Shown: positions 1-9,141, counted from the first letter of the stretch. The stretch is 64,000 nucleotides of DNA from Streptomyces qinzhouensis (GCF_007856155.1 NZ_CP042266.1:6386001-6450000), one strand, 5' to 3'. The notes: generated by a model not told the origin, from the sequence alone. Numbers and translations are program-made.

Positions 1-59
1 CCGTGCTCGCCCCCGGCTCCGCCGCGTACGACATCCGCTTCGGGTCCGTACGCGGCTGA
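1..59 (+). CDS. 3' end of an unidentified gene (partial)
   Basis: An open frame enters from the left edge and stops at TGA 57-59. Its last 18 residues read VLAPGSAAYDIRFGSVRG. Third codon positions are G/C-rich, as expected for a real gene here. Too little is present to name a family. It converges on the lysA-like gene, whose stop is 22 bases away; the gap holds two tandem copies of the decamer gcccggctga. Confidence 0.4.
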   Translation, partial: VLAPGSAAYDIRFGSVRG

Positions 60-80
60 GCCCGGCTGAGCCCGGCGGAC

Positions 81-1391
81 TCAGAGGCCGATGTCCCGGG
101 CCCGCACGTCCTCGTACGTCTCCCGCCGCACCAGCAGCCGGGCGCGGCCGGCGCGGACCGCGACGACCGGCGGGCGGCTCGCCGCCGGGCAGCCCGGCGC
201 CGTCGCCGCCCCGTAGGCCCCGGACCCCGGGACCGCCAGCAGATCCCCGGGCCGTACGTCCTCCGGCAGTTCCACCCCTTCGGCGAGCACATCCCCCGGC
301 CCGCCGTGACGGCCCACCACGGTCGCCGTCCGCATCGGCGCCGAGGAGACCCGGCCGATCATCCGTACCGACGGCGCCGGACCCGGACCTTCGCCAGGCC
401 CGCCGTCGACGGCGACCAGCGTCCGGCCGCCGGGGGTGCGCCCGATCGCCAGGACGCGATGGAGCGTCACCCCCGCCGGGGCCATCAGCGAACGGCCCGG
501 CTCGACCGTGATCCGCGGTACGGGCAGATCGGTCGCGGCGCAGGCGCGCAGCAGTTCGTCCTGGATACGACGGGCGTACGCGGCCGGCGGCGGCGCCGGT
601 TCGCCCGGCAGCCGGGCGGTCGCGAAGCCGCCGCCGAGGTCCAGCTCCGGCAGGGTGATGCCGAACCGGTCCCGGATCCGGGTCAGCAGGGCGACCAGCC
701 GGCGTACGGCCCGCGCATGCGGCTCCGGGGAGACGGACGTGACGCGGGAGCCGGGGTCGCTGTGGAGGCCGACGAGTTCCAGACACGGCTGGCCGAGGAC
801 GCGTGCGACGGCGTCCTCCGCTTCCCCGCCCGCCACGGACAGCCCGAACTCCCCCTCGGCGCCGGCCCCCGGCCGTACCCGGATCAGCACCTGCTGCGGC
901 TCCGGGCCCGGCACCTGGGAGGCGATCCGGGCGATCTCGCACGGTGAGTCGATCACGATCCGGCCGACCCCGAGCCGTAGCGCGGTCCGCAGATCCCGCG
1001 GTGACTTGGCGGTGCCGTGCAGCACGATCCGGTCGGCGGGGAAGCCGCGGGCCGCCGCCAGTTCCAGTTCGTCCGCCGAGCGGACGGCGAGGCCGAGGCC
1101 CTCCTCCGCCATCCAGTCCACCACCGCCCGGCACAGGAACGCCTCCGCCGCGTAGACCACGTCGGCGTCCGGCAGCGCCCGCCGCCAGGCCCGGGCCCCG
1201 GCCCGTACCTCCTCCTCGTCGACCACGCGGACGGGGGTGCCGTAGCGCTCGGCAGGCTCCGTCAGCGGTACGCCCGCCACCGCGATGTCACCGCCGGGCC
1301 GGGCGACGGCGGACGCGGGCCACACCGGGGGACCGGCGAGTTCGGGGATCGACACGGGGGCGGGCACCGGTATCGCGGGTATCGCCGTCAT
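81..1391 (-). CDS. Diaminopimelate-decarboxylase-like fold III PLP protein, catalytic residues missing
   Basis: The 436-residue protein aligns along its length with bacterial LysA: an alpha/beta barrel with LDLGGGF and EPGRSLMAPAG, then a C-terminal beta domain ending RPPVVAVRAGRARLLVRRE. The usual catalytic positions have changed. The PLP-lysine motif, normally Y-A-x-K-A-F-L-C, reads YAAEAFLC (Lys to Glu). HGNNK has become HGTAK, HSHIGSQ has become HSDPGSR, CESGD has become GGPGD, and the Y-N before the final R-P is gone. It is therefore unlikely to be an active decarboxylase and looks like a pseudoenzyme or a protein with a new role. I chose the ATG at 1391 because a GGAGG lies about 8 bases upstream; longer in-frame starts have no ribosome site. 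It probably shares an operon with the SAV_915-like gene upstream. Confidence 0.8.
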   Translation of the reverse strand: MTAIPAIPVPAPVSIPELAGPPVWPASAVARPGGDIAVAGVPLTEPAERYGTPVRVVDEEEVRAGARAWRRALPDADVVYAAEAFLCRAVVDWMAEEGLGLAVRSADELELAAARGFPADRIVLHGTAKSPRDLRTALRLGVGRIVIDSPCEIARIASQVPGPEPQQVLIRVRPGAGAEGEFGLSVAGGEAEDAVARVLGQPCLELVGLHSDPGSRVTSVSPEPHARAVRRLVALLTRIRDRFGITLPELDLGGGFATARLPGEPAPPPAAYARRIQDELLRACAATDLPVPRITVEPGRSLMAPAGVTLHRVLAIGRTPGGRTLVAVDGGPGEGPGPAPSVRMIGRVSSAPMRTATVVGRHGGPGDVLAEGVELPEDVRPGDLLAVPGSGAYGAATAPGCPAASRPPVVAVRAGRARLLVRRETYEDVRARDIGL

Positions 1392-1434
1392 CCGTACACC
1401 TCCAGAAAGGACGGGAAGGGGAAGAAAGGGTGTG

Positions 1435-1857
1435 TCAGTCCAGGAAGGGGTGGACCAGGGCGGACACCGGGCGCGAGAGCTCCGGCGGGATCTCGTCCGG
1501 GCCGTGGCGCCGGACACAGGGCCGGACCGGGGGCGCGGTCCGGGAGGTGCCGGGGAAGGGCGCCGTGAACTGGGGATCGACCGTCACCACGACCACGCCG
1601 AGGGGTTCGGCCAGGGTACGCAGCGCGGGTTCCGCGAGCCGGATCCACCGGGTCCGCGGTCCCAGTGCGGCGGTGAGCCGCTCCGGGCTGGTGAACCCGA
1701 CGGCGGTACGCGCCCCGACCGGGGTCCGCATGAAACGCAGTTGATGTCCTCCGGCGGAGCCGATCCTGACCGGTACGTACAGCGGCCCCGCCGGACGGCG
1801 TTCGTCGGGGTCCGCGCCGTCGCCGGACGCGGGGGTCTCACGGGTGAGCGTGGTCAT
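1435..1857 (-). CDS. SAV_915-like protein
   Basis: A 140-residue soluble protein with one alpha/beta domain (residues about 24-100) containing GPLYVPVRIG, LRFMRTPVGARTAVGFTSPE and WIRLAEPALRTLAEPLG. This resembles the small uncharacterised SAV_915 family of streptomycetes (in SseB-like style). The start is supported by AGGAGG 7 bases upstream. It precedes the lysA-like gene by 43 bases on the same strand, so the two are probably cotranscribed and may act together. The function is unknown; the pairing with a PLP-fold pseudoenzyme is the only clue. Confidence 0.7.
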   Translation of the reverse strand: MTTLTRETPASGDGADPDERRPAGPLYVPVRIGSAGGHQLRFMRTPVGARTAVGFTSPERLTAALGPRTRWIRLAEPALRTLAEPLGVVVVTVDPQFTAPFPGTSRTAPPVRPCVRRHGPDEIPPELSRPVSALVHPFLD

Positions 1858-2438
1858 GGTGTGCGGTCCTCCTGGAACGGGTGTCTCCGGCCACCGAAGC
1901 TATGCCCGTAACGGGACGGGACGGACAGTCCATAACGCGGCGCTGATCGTCCGGGCGCGAGTTTTTACGCCTTCCTGGCGCCGGACGGCCCTGGGCCGTG
2001 TCCGCAGAGTCCCGCCTGGCCCGCGACGCCCGGCACGCACACGCTCCCCCTGTGCCCTTCGGGCACGGGTGGAGTTCCCGGGCGGTGGCCCAGGTGGGGG
2101 TTCCTCCGGGCGGTAGCCCAGGGGGCGGGTGCCCCGGCGTTGTCGGGATTTCCCGAGTACTCCCCCGCAGCCCTTCGGGCGCGGGGGTACCCCATGCGTA
2201 CGAGGGAAACCGCCCCCTGGCTTCGCCGGGGGGACCCCCCCAGCCGCAGGGCTGGGGGAGCCGCAGGCCCCGCCCTTCGGGCGGACGGCGCTTACTTTGC
2301 GGACACGACCTGGACCCGCCCGGACGGGGTCGTGGCGGTCCGCCGGGCGGGCCCCCCGGGAGCGGGGTGCCCGAACGGGCCGCCCGGGGCGCGCCGCCCG
2401 GGAACGCGTACCGTGGCCGGGCTTGTTACCGTCTCCGT
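1858..2438. repeat. GC-rich intergenic region with clustered short hairpins
   Basis: This 581-base gap carries the promoter of the SAV_915-like operon at its left end and no convincing gene. From about 2040 to 2300 it is packed with imperfect inverted repeats with CTTCGG-type loops (for example gtgcccttcgggcac near 2050) and a 9-bp stem at 2237-2245 / 2250-2258 (CCCCCAGCC against GGCTGGGGG). Similar GC-rich palindromic clusters are common between Streptomyces genes. A role in termination or mRNA 3' ends is possible but not shown. Confidence 0.5.
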
Positions 2439-2909
2439 ATGCCGGACCGATTCCTCCCTTCCGAGGACCTGACTTCCCTGCCCCGCGCCGAATTCGCCTT
2501 CCCCGGCCCGCTGCGCGACCGGCTCGTCGCCGCGATCCTCGACGGCACCAAGACCGCCACCACGGGGCTGCTGACCGAGTACGAGCGGGAGGACGAGCCG
2601 CTGCCCGCGGCCGGGGAGCTGTCGGTCGTCGTCGACTCCGAGGACTGTCCCGTCGCCGTCATCGAGGTGACCGGCGTCCGGGTGGTCCCGCTGGCGGAGG
2701 TCGACCTCGGGCACGCGCTCGCCGAGGGCGAGGGCGATACCACCGTCGCCCAGTGGCGCACCGTCCACGAACACTTCTGGTACAGCGCCGAGATGCGGGC
2801 GGCCCTGGGGGATCCGGACTTCACCGTGGACGACACCACACCGACGGTCCTGGAACGCTTCCAGGTGATCGCCGACCTGCGCCCGGCGGCGGTGCCCGGC
2901 CCGGAGTGA
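2439..2909 (+). CDS. ASCH domain protein
   Basis: A 156-residue protein. The ASCH (PUA-like, RNA-binding) fold is recognised from FPGPLRDRLVAAILDGTKTATTG near the N-terminus, then a beta-barrel region with VVVDSEDCPVAVIEVTGVRVVPLAEV and the late EHFWYSAEMRAALGDPDF segment common to the YqfB-like/DUF984 subgroup. The ATG at 2439 was chosen because the conserved domain starts soon after it; no strong ribosome site precedes it, so the mRNA may be leaderless. It stands alone and converges on the LuxR regulator. ASCH proteins are linked to RNA binding or modification, and one subgroup has amidohydrolase activity on N4-acetylcytidine. The substrate here is unknown. Confidence 0.75.
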   Translation: MPDRFLPSEDLTSLPRAEFAFPGPLRDRLVAAILDGTKTATTGLLTEYEREDEPLPAAGELSVVVDSEDCPVAVIEVTGVRVVPLAEVDLGHALAEGEGDTTVAQWRTVHEHFWYSAEMRAALGDPDFTVDDTTPTVLERFQVIADLRPAAVPGPE

Positions 2910-3049
2910 CGGCCGGCCGGGACCTCACGGCCCGGCCGGGGTTCTCGGCGCGGGGTACGGCGATGCTCGCGGCCCCGCCGTCGCACGGGCCGGGACTCGC
3001 CCGTCGGGGCCCCGGCTCCCGGAGCCCCGGAAGACCGCCCTGTCCGGGG

Positions 3050-3889
3050 CTACGGCAACAGGCCCGCCCGGCGCGCCGCCACCACCGCCTCGAGCCGGGT
3101 GTGCGCGCCCAGTTTGCGCATCGCGCCGCGCAGGTAGCCCTTCACCGTCTCCGGGCGCAGCCCCAGCCGTTCCGCGGTCGCCCCGTTCGTCGCGCCCGCC
3201 GCGACACAGGCGAGGACGTCCAGCTCGCGCGGGGCCAGGGTCGGCGGCGCCGGACTCTTCGGCGGGGTGCCCACCGGGGCGTTCGCGCCGGACAGCCGGC
3301 CGCAGACACCCAGGATGGTCGCCCGCAGCAACGGATCCGTGACCTGGGCCGCCAGCGCCCGCAGCTCGAAGTGGATCTGGCGCACCTCCTCCCAGCAGCC
3401 GCTGTCGGCGACCGGTTCCCGGGCGGCGGAGAGCAGTTGCTGCACCTCGTCACGGACGACCAGGGCCTGCTCCACGTCCCGCGCCGCCGCCAGCGCCGCG
3501 TCGAAGACCCGGTCCCCCAGCCCGACCGGCCTGCGCAGCGCCCCGTAGAGCACCCCCCGCACCCGGCGGCGCACGACGACCGGTACCGCCAGGACCGACC
3601 GCAGGCCCTCGGCCGAGACCGCCGCGTCGTACTCATGGCTGATATGCCGCGACTCCTGATAGTCCGTGACCGCGCAGGGCCGGGAGAGCGCGATCGACTT
3701 TCCGCCGAGGCCGTTGCCCACCGAGATGCCCAGTCCGTGCAGTGCGGCCGTCTGCGCCCCGCTGACCTGGGCGATACGCAATCGATGGGGGTCGTTCAGC
3801 AGTCCGCCGAACACCACGGGCAATCCGCTGCTACGGCGCAGCCGCACCAGCGCCCCCTGCATTTCCACCGATTCGGCCGGATCCGGCAT
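3050..3889 (-). CDS. GAF-domain LuxR-family transcriptional regulator
   Basis: A 279-residue regulator. Residues about 15-140 form a GAF-like sensor (GKSIALSRPCAVTDY, LRSVLAVPVVVRRRVRGVLYGAL). The C-terminal 65 residues are a LuxR/GerE helix-turn-helix: LAPRELDVLACVAAGATNGA, then TAERLGLRPETVKGYLRGAMRKLG. It is transcribed divergently from two acyl-CoA synthetase genes, with a perfect 28-bp palindrome in the gap, so it probably controls those genes and perhaps itself. The GAF pocket could sense a carboxylic acid or its CoA ester; that is inference from context. Confidence 0.85.
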   Translation of the reverse strand: MPDPAESVEMQGALVRLRRSSGLPVVFGGLLNDPHRLRIAQVSGAQTAALHGLGISVGNGLGGKSIALSRPCAVTDYQESRHISHEYDAAVSAEGLRSVLAVPVVVRRRVRGVLYGALRRPVGLGDRVFDAALAAARDVEQALVVRDEVQQLLSAAREPVADSGCWEEVRQIHFELRALAAQVTDPLLRATILGVCGRLSGANAPVGTPPKSPAPPTLAPRELDVLACVAAGATNGATAERLGLRPETVKGYLRGAMRKLGAHTRLEAVVAARRAGLLP

Positions 3890-3921
3890 GGCCCTGCTTT
3901 CCTCACGGTTCGCCTCGTGTC

Positions 3922-3949
3922 CTCACCACCCCCGATCGGGGGTGGTGAG
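3922..3949. promoter_or_regulatory. 28-bp perfect palindrome, likely operator
   Basis: Each half reads CTCACCACCCCCGA on its own strand, with no mismatch and no spacer (centre between 3935 and 3936). It lies between the divergent LuxR-type regulator (start 3889) and the first acyl-CoA synthetase (start 4005). A dyad this long in a regulator/target gap is a good candidate for the regulator's binding site. As RNA it could also form a hairpin in either 5' leader. Confidence 0.6.
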
Positions 3950-4004
3950 ACCTACGTCACTGATTACACGATGCTACTGAGTGGTGCGGCAAGGAGGAGG
4001 TCAC

Positions 4005-5684
4005 ATGGTGACAGGCAGCGCGACGCAGGAGTTCCGGTCGGCCCGGGACTTCCTGCTGCGGCACCGGGAGGACTACCGGAGCGCGTACAACGGCTTCGTC
4101 TGGCCGCGCCCCGAGCACTTCAACTGGGCGCTCGACTGGTTCGACGCGATCGCCGACGGCAACGACCGCACCGCGCTCCACCTCGTCGACGAGGACGGCA
4201 CCGAGACCAGGCTGAGCTTCACCGAACTCTCGCAACGCTCCGACCGGGTCGCCAACTGGCTGCGTGACCAGGGCGTTCGCCCCGGACACCGGATCCTGTT
4301 GATGCTCGGCAACCAGGTCGAACTCTGGGAGACCGCGCTCGCCGCGATGAAACTGCGCGCCGTCATCGTCCCCGCCACCCCGCTGCTGGGCCCGGCCGAT
4401 CTGCGCGACCGGGTCCGCCGGGGCCGTGCGTCCCAGGTCCTCGTACGCTCCGAGGACGCACCCAAGTTCGCCGACGTGCCCGGGGACTACACCCGGATCG
4501 CCGTCGGGGAGCGGGTCGCCGGCTGGCTGCCGTACGACGACGCCTACGGCGCCGGAACCGGCTTCACACCCGACGGACCCACCCGTTCGGACGACCCCCT
4601 GATGCTCTACTTCACCTCCGGCACCACCGCTCGCCCCAAGCTCGTTGAGCACACCCACACCTCGTACCCCATCGGGCATCTGGCGACGATGTACTGGATC
4701 GGGCTGCGCCCGGGCGATGTCCACCTCAACATCTCGTCCCCCGGCTGGGCCAAACACTCCTGGTCGAACCTCTTCGCGCCGTGGAACGCGGAGGCGACCG
4801 TCTTCGTCCACAACTACCAGCGGTTCGACGCGGCCCGGCTGATGGCCGAGATGGACCGGGCCGGCGTCACCACCTTCTGCGCCCCGCCCACCGTCTGGCG
4901 GATGCTGATCCAGGCCGATCTGAAACTGCTGCGGACTCCGCCCCGCGAGGTCGTCGCCGCCGGTGAGCCGCTGAACCCTGAGGTCATCGAGACCGTACGG
5001 CGGGAGTGGGGGGTGGCCGTCCGGGACGGCTTCGGGCAGACGGAGACCGCGGTCCAGGTCGCCAACAGCCCCGGCCAGTTGCTGAAGGCGGGGTCCATGG
5101 GGCGGCCGAGCCCCGGCTACACGGTCGAGCTTCTCGACCCCCTGACCGGCCGGCCCGGCGCGCGGGAGGGCGAGATCGCCCTCGATCTGTCGGCCCGGCC
5201 GGTGGGCCTGCTGAAGGGCTACCACGGCGATCCGCGGCGTACCGCCGATGCCACGGCCGGCGGCTACTACCGCACCGGGGACATCGGCGCCCGGGACACC
5301 GACGGCTACATCACCTACATCGGCCGCTCCGACGATGTCTTCAAGGCCTCGGACTACAAGATCTCCCCCTTCGAGCTGGAGAGCGCGCTGCTGGAGCACG
5401 AGGCCGTCGCGGAGGCGGCCGTGGTGCCCGCGCCCGATCAGGTGCGGCTCGCCGTGCCCAAGGCGTACATCGTGCTCGCGGAGGGCTGGGAGCCGGGACC
5501 CGAGACCGCGAAGGAGCTGTTCCGGCACGCGCGCTCGGTCCTCGCCCCGTACAAACGCGTCCGGCGCATCGAATTCGCCGAACTGCCCAAAACCGTCTCC
5601 GGCAAGATCCGGCGGATCGAGCTGCGCGAGCGCACCGCCACCGGCGCCGTCACCACCGAGTACGACGAGGGGGACTACCGATGA
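4005..5684 (+). CDS. Acyl-CoA synthetase (medium-chain/ACSM-like, AMP-binding)
   Basis: A 559-residue adenylate-forming enzyme that would activate a carboxylic acid to its CoA thioester through an acyl-AMP. Motifs in order: [17 protein letters not shown] (phosphate-binding loop with the Gly-to-Ala change often seen in ACSM-type enzymes), [16 protein letters not shown], and the C-terminal catalytic lysine motif [14 protein letters not shown]. Strong AAGGAGGAGG ribosome site at 3991-4000 fixes the ATG at 4005. The stop overlaps the next gene's start (ATGA). The substrate is unknown; the ACSM-like features suggest medium-chain or aromatic acids. Confidence 0.9.
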   Translation: MVTGSATQEFRSARDFLLRHREDYRSAYNGFVWPRPEHFNWALDWFDAIADGNDRTALHLVDEDGTETRLSFTELSQRSDRVANWLRDQGVRPGHRILLMLGNQVELWETALAAMKLRAVIVPATPLLGPADLRDRVRRGRASQVLVRSEDAPKFADVPGDYTRIAVGERVAGWLPYDDAYGAGTGFTPDGPTRSDDPLMLYFTSGTTARPKLVEHTHTSYPIGHLATMYWIGLRPGDVHLNISSPGWAKHSWSNLFAPWNAEATVFVHNYQRFDAARLMAEMDRAGVTTFCAPPTVWRMLIQADLKLLRTPPREVVAAGEPLNPEVIETVRREWGVAVRDGFGQTETAVQVANSPGQLLKAGSMGRPSPGYTVELLDPLTGRPGAREGEIALDLSARPVGLLKGYHGDPRRTADATAGGYYRTGDIGARDTDGYITYIGRSDDVFKASDYKISPFELESALLEHEAVAEAAVVPAPDQVRLAVPKAYIVLAEGWEPGPETAKELFRHARSVLAPYKRVRRIEFAELPKTVSGKIRRIELRERTATGAVTTEYDEGDYR

Positions 5685-7336
5685 CTCTTGTACAGGACCG
5701 GCCCGTGGCGGCCGGACCCGATTCCGGAACCGGTCTGTCGTACGACCACGGCACCGGCGGCGGACCGCTGATCGGCGACACCATCGGCCGCAATCTCGAC
5801 CGGGCGGTCGCCGCCTTCCCGGAGCGGGAGGCGCTGGTCGACGTGGCCTCGGGACGGCGGTGGACCTACGCCGAACTCGGCGCCGACATCGACCGGCTCG
5901 CCCGCGCCCTGCTCGGCCGGGGAGTGGCCCGCGGCGACCGGGTCGGCATCTGGGCGGTCAACTGCCCCGAGTGGGTGCTGGTGCAGTACGCCACCGCCCG
6001 GATCGGCGCGATCATGGTCAATATCAACCCCGCCTACCGGTCCCATGAACTCGCCTACGTCCTGCGGCAGTCCGGGATCTCGGTGCTCTGCGCCTCCCAG
6101 CGGCACAAGACCAGCGACTACCGCGCCCTGGTGGACGAGGTCCGCGGCGACTGCCCCGGGCTGCGGGCCGTCCACTACATCGGGGACGCCTCCTGGGACG
6201 CACTCCTGGCCGCGGCCGAAGGGGTGCCGGACGAGGCGCTCGCCCACCGCGAGGCCGCCCTGTCCTGCGACGACCCCGTCAACATCCAGTACACCTCCGG
6301 CACCACCGGCTTCCCGAAGGGCGCCACCCTCTCCCACCACAACATCCTCAACAACGGCTGGTTCGTGGGGGAGAGCCTCGGCTACACGGAGGCGGACCGG
6401 ATATGCATACCGGTGCCCTTCTACCACTGCTTCGGCATGGTCATGGGCAATCTGGCCGCCACCTCCCACGGCGCCTGCATGGTCATTCCCGCGCCCTCCT
6501 TCGACCCCGATGCCACCCTGGCGGCGGTCGCCGCCGAACGCTGTACATCGCTGTACGGCGTTCCGACGATGTTCATCGCCGAACTCGACCACCCCGGCTT
6601 CACCGGCCACGATCTGTCGTCCCTGCGCACCGGCATCATGGCGGGCTCGCCCTGTCCGGTCGAAGTGATGGAGCGCGTCGTCGCCGAGATGAACATGGCG
6701 GGTGTCGCCATCTGTTACGGGATGACGGAGACCTCGCCCGTCTCCACCCAGACCCGCCGCGACGACGATCTCGAACGGCGTACCGGCACCGTCGGCCGGG
6801 CCCTGCCGCATATCGAGGTGAAGATCGTCGACCCGGTGAGCGGGGTGACCCTGCCGAGGGGAGAGGCGGGGGAGCTGTGCACCCGTGGCTACAGCGTGAT
6901 GCTCGGCTACTGGGGCGAACCCGAGCGCACGGCCGAGGTGATCGACCCGGGGCGCTGGATGCACACCGGGGATCTGGCCGTGATGCGGCCCGACGGGTTC
7001 GTCCGGATCGTCGGCCGGATCAAGGACATGATCATCCGGGGTGGTGAGAACATCTCGCCGCGGGAGATCGAAGAGTTCCTTCACCGGCATCCGCGGATAG
7101 CGGATGTGCAGGTCGTCGGGGTGCCGGAGCCGCGGTACGGGGAGGAGATCCTCGCCTGTGTCGTCCCCCGGGACCCGTCCGATCCGCCGACGCTGGACGA
7201 GGTGACGGCCTTCTGCGACCAGCGGCTCGCCCACTACAAGATCCCGCGCAGGCTGGAGATCGTCGACGCCTTCCCGATGACGGTGAGCGGGAAGGTCCGG
7301 AAGGTGGAACTCCGGGAGCGGTACGGGGCGCGCTGA
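5681..7336 (+). CDS. Fatty-acyl-CoA ligase (AMP-binding family)
   Basis: A 551-residue acyl-CoA ligase with the standard motifs [35 protein letters not shown] and [14 protein letters not shown]. Overall it resembles class I long/medium-chain fatty-acyl-CoA ligases (FadD/DitJ-like). It overlaps the preceding acyl-CoA synthetase by ATGA and is thus translationally coupled to it. Two ligases of different subtype in one operon suggests handling of related acids of different chain length, or an activation step repeated in a degradation route. A strong hairpin follows the stop. Confidence 0.9.
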   Translation: MTLVQDRPVAAGPDSGTGLSYDHGTGGGPLIGDTIGRNLDRAVAAFPEREALVDVASGRRWTYAELGADIDRLARALLGRGVARGDRVGIWAVNCPEWVLVQYATARIGAIMVNINPAYRSHELAYVLRQSGISVLCASQRHKTSDYRALVDEVRGDCPGLRAVHYIGDASWDALLAAAEGVPDEALAHREAALSCDDPVNIQYTSGTTGFPKGATLSHHNILNNGWFVGESLGYTEADRICIPVPFYHCFGMVMGNLAATSHGACMVIPAPSFDPDATLAAVAAERCTSLYGVPTMFIAELDHPGFTGHDLSSLRTGIMAGSPCPVEVMERVVAEMNMAGVAICYGMTETSPVSTQTRRDDDLERRTGTVGRALPHIEVKIVDPVSGVTLPRGEAGELCTRGYSVMLGYWGEPERTAEVIDPGRWMHTGDLAVMRPDGFVRIVGRIKDMIIRGGENISPREIEEFLHRHPRIADVQVVGVPEPRYGEEILACVVPRDPSDPPTLDEVTAFCDQRLAHYKIPRRLEIVDAFPMTVSGKVRKVELRERYGAR

Positions 7337-7358
7337 CGCCCACGGGTCCGCGCGGGCC

Positions 7359-7393
7359 GCGTCCCGGGGCCGTCCGGGCCGGCCCCGGGACGC
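7359..7393 (+). terminator. Hairpin terminator after the acyl-CoA ligase operon
   Basis: A 14-bp perfect stem (GCGTCCCGGGGCCG at 7359-7372 pairing with 7380-7393) around a 7-base loop, 22 bases after the ligase stop. There is no T-run, as is usual in Streptomyces. Confidence 0.65.
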
Positions 7394-7465
7394 ACCCCCC
7401 GCCCGGTCCGCCCCCGCCCGGCCCGGGGACGCGCCCCGCACCCCGCGCCCCGCACCGCCGCGGTG

Positions 7466-7990
7466 TCAGCGCGGGCCGGTGGCCGGGAGGCCGCGCCGCA
7501 TGCAGACCCGCGGCCAGCGGTCCAGGCCGTGTTCCTTCTCGGCCCGCCGGATCTCCCGCAGCCCCTCGCCGAGTTCGGACTCGGCCAGGACGCGGAAGCC
7601 GATACGCGCGTAGTACGGCGCGTTCCACGGCACCTCGGCGAAGGTGGTCAGGGTCAGCGCGTCCAGCCCTCGGGCCGCCGCCCGTTCCCCGAGGTGGTCG
7701 ATCAGCCCGCTGCCCAGTCTTCGGCGCGCGGCGGCCGGGTGGACCGAGACCTGTTCGACATGGGCGGCGCCGTCGACGGTGTCATGGATCAGATAGGCGA
7801 GCGGCCGGTCGTCGTCGCCGACGGCGACCCAGGCCCGGCCGGCCGCGCGATAGCACTCCAGGACGTCCAGCGCGGGGGGCTCGTCCTCCGCGATCTCCAC
7901 CATGCCAAGACCTCGGAACGGCTCCCCGGCGGCCTGCTCGATGTGCTGCAGGAGGGGAAGGTCCGCGGCTGCGGCCCGTCGTATACGCAT
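7466..7990 (-). CDS. GNAT-family N-acetyltransferase
   Basis: A 174-residue single-domain GNAT protein. The central strand and acetyl-CoA loop read AAHVEQVSVHPAAARRRLGSGL (motif A, R-R-x-G-S-G-type pyrophosphate loop), followed by TTFAEVPWNAPYYARIGFRV (motif B), where the asparagine and aromatic residues are typical. The N-terminal MRIRRAAAADLPLLQHIE is the usual GNAT start. The acceptor substrate cannot be told from sequence. It is monocistronic and converges on the acyl-CoA ligase operon. Confidence 0.85.
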   Translation of the reverse strand: MRIRRAAAADLPLLQHIEQAAGEPFRGLGMVEIAEDEPPALDVLECYRAAGRAWVAVGDDDRPLAYLIHDTVDGAAHVEQVSVHPAAARRRLGSGLIDHLGERAAARGLDALTLTTFAEVPWNAPYYARIGFRVLAESELGEGLREIRRAEKEHGLDRWPRVCMRRGLPATGPR

Positions 7991-8072
7991 GCCCGGCAGT
8001 ATCCACCGGCGGCCTCCCGGGCGGGTGCGGCGGGGGCGTCACTTCGGCCGCCCGGCGGGCCCGGCGCCGGTT

Positions 8073-8861
8073 TCAGGACGCGCCCGCCGCGGCGAGTCCG
8101 CGGGCCGGGCCGTTCACGGGCTGCGGTTCGCCCGCGAGATCCACCGTGAACAGCGGTATCCCGAGGTCGTCCGCGCGGGCCAGGGCCTCGTCGGTGTATC
8201 CGGCGAGGGCGAAGTAGACCGGGGTCGCCGCCGCGGTCAGGCCGTTGAGCCAGAGGCACTCCACATCGCGCAGCGTCGTACGGAGCGTGGACGGTTCGAC
8301 CTGGGCGACGACGCCCCGGCCGCGCAGATCGGTGCCCGCGGGAAGGCGCGGCCCGGCGGGGATCCCGGAGCGCGGCTCGGGCTGGTGCACCACCTGGGGG
8401 ACCACATCGCGGAAGCCGAGCCACACCAGATACCGGGCGGCGGCCTCGACCGCGTCGCGGGCGGTACGGATGGGCGCCGGGCGGAAGACGGGGCGCACCC
8501 GGTCCCCGGAGCGCGGTTCGGGGACGCGTTCGGCCGGATCCGGCCGGGCCGCGGCCGCCGGCGGCGGTCCGTCCAGCTCCTCCGGGGGCGTGTCCGCCGT
8601 CCTTACCGCAGGCCGGAGCAGGGTTCCGCAGGGGCAGCCCACCTCGGGCCGGGGCCAGTCGTTCTCCTCGCCGCAGGCCGCGCAGCGGACGGTCACCCAC
8701 TCCTCGTCCCAGACCCGGCGGTGCAGTACCGCGGGTTCGGCGGCGCCCAGCAGCGGGACGGCCACCGGGGCGCCGCAGGGGCAGGGGTAGCCGGGGGAGG
8801 TGTAGCGGTGGTCCCGGTGGCAGTCGGGGCAGCGCAGTCGGACCGGCTCGGCCGCCGTCAT
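8073..8861 (-). CDS. Double zinc-ribbon protein with an Mrr-like restriction-endonuclease fold
   Basis: A 262-residue protein. The N-terminus has four Cys pairs forming two zinc ribbons (CPDC, CPCG, then CAAC, CPCG; residues about 10-75). A Pro/Arg-rich linker follows. The C-terminal 110 residues resemble the Mrr_cat nuclease fold: AARYLVWLGFRDV, GTDLRGRGVVAQVE, and YFALAGYTDEALARADDLGI. In active Mrr enzymes the motif is D-x(n)-(Q/E)-x-K; here the lysine position is Glu (Q-V-E), so catalysis may be lost or altered. Start at ATG 8861 is backed by a GAGGAGGG about 10 bases upstream. It may bind nucleic acid. There is no methylase nearby, so it is not part of a classical restriction system. Confidence 0.6.
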   Translation of the reverse strand: MTAAEPVRLRCPDCHRDHRYTSPGYPCPCGAPVAVPLLGAAEPAVLHRRVWDEEWVTVRCAACGEENDWPRPEVGCPCGTLLRPAVRTADTPPEELDGPPPAAAARPDPAERVPEPRSGDRVRPVFRPAPIRTARDAVEAAARYLVWLGFRDVVPQVVHQPEPRSGIPAGPRLPAGTDLRGRGVVAQVEPSTLRTTLRDVECLWLNGLTAAATPVYFALAGYTDEALARADDLGIPLFTVDLAGEPQPVNGPARGLAAAGAS

Positions 8862-9015
8862 GGCGTCCCCCTCCTCTGTGCTCGTACGCCCGTGTCCCGG
8901 TGTGCCACGGAGGTACGGGCTCCGCCGCGGCACGGCACCGGTCGTGGCGCCGGTCGTTCGGTCGGGTCCATGGTCCCGCACCCGGAAGGCACCGGGGGAC
9001 CACCCCGGCCGTCCC

Positions 9016-9044
9016 TTGACGCTGTCCGGAGCGCCTTCTACATT
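9016..9044 (+). promoter_or_regulatory. Sigma-70-type promoter of gcl
   Basis: TTGACG at 9016-9021 and TACATT at 9039-9044 with a 17-base spacer, close to the housekeeping (HrdB) consensus. Transcription would begin near 9051, inside an AT-rich stretch that carries the operator-like site at 9068. Confidence 0.65.
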
Positions 9045-9067
9045 GATTTCACATACCAGAATTTAAA

Positions 9068-9083
9068 TTTCGCATCGTGGAAA
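9068..9083 (+). promoter_or_regulatory. Operator-like site upstream of gcl
   Basis: TTTCGCATCGTGGAAA, an imperfect dyad just downstream of the predicted gcl start point. Nearly the same sequence occurs upstream of aceB (40355-40369) and a variant upstream of hyi (13601-13616). Its position would let a repressor block transcription. The IclR protein encoded at 44460-45263 is the obvious candidate. Confidence 0.55.
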
Positions 9084-9141
9084 TCGTCGAGCCTGGGTGG
9101 CGGAAGGCTCCGCGGTGGGTCCGAGCAGAATGGGGGCACAG

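Noticed and set aside
2129..4267. Long plus-strand open frame of about 700 codons over the ASCH gene and the antisense of the LuxR regulator
   Set aside because: Arg/Pro/Gly-rich translation with no family features; it crosses two well-supported genes in other frames. Typical high-GC shadow frame.
3957..5528. Minus-strand open frame of about 520 codons opposite the acyl-CoA synthetase
   Set aside because: Mirror of the synthetase codon pattern, low-complexity sequence, no ribosome site.
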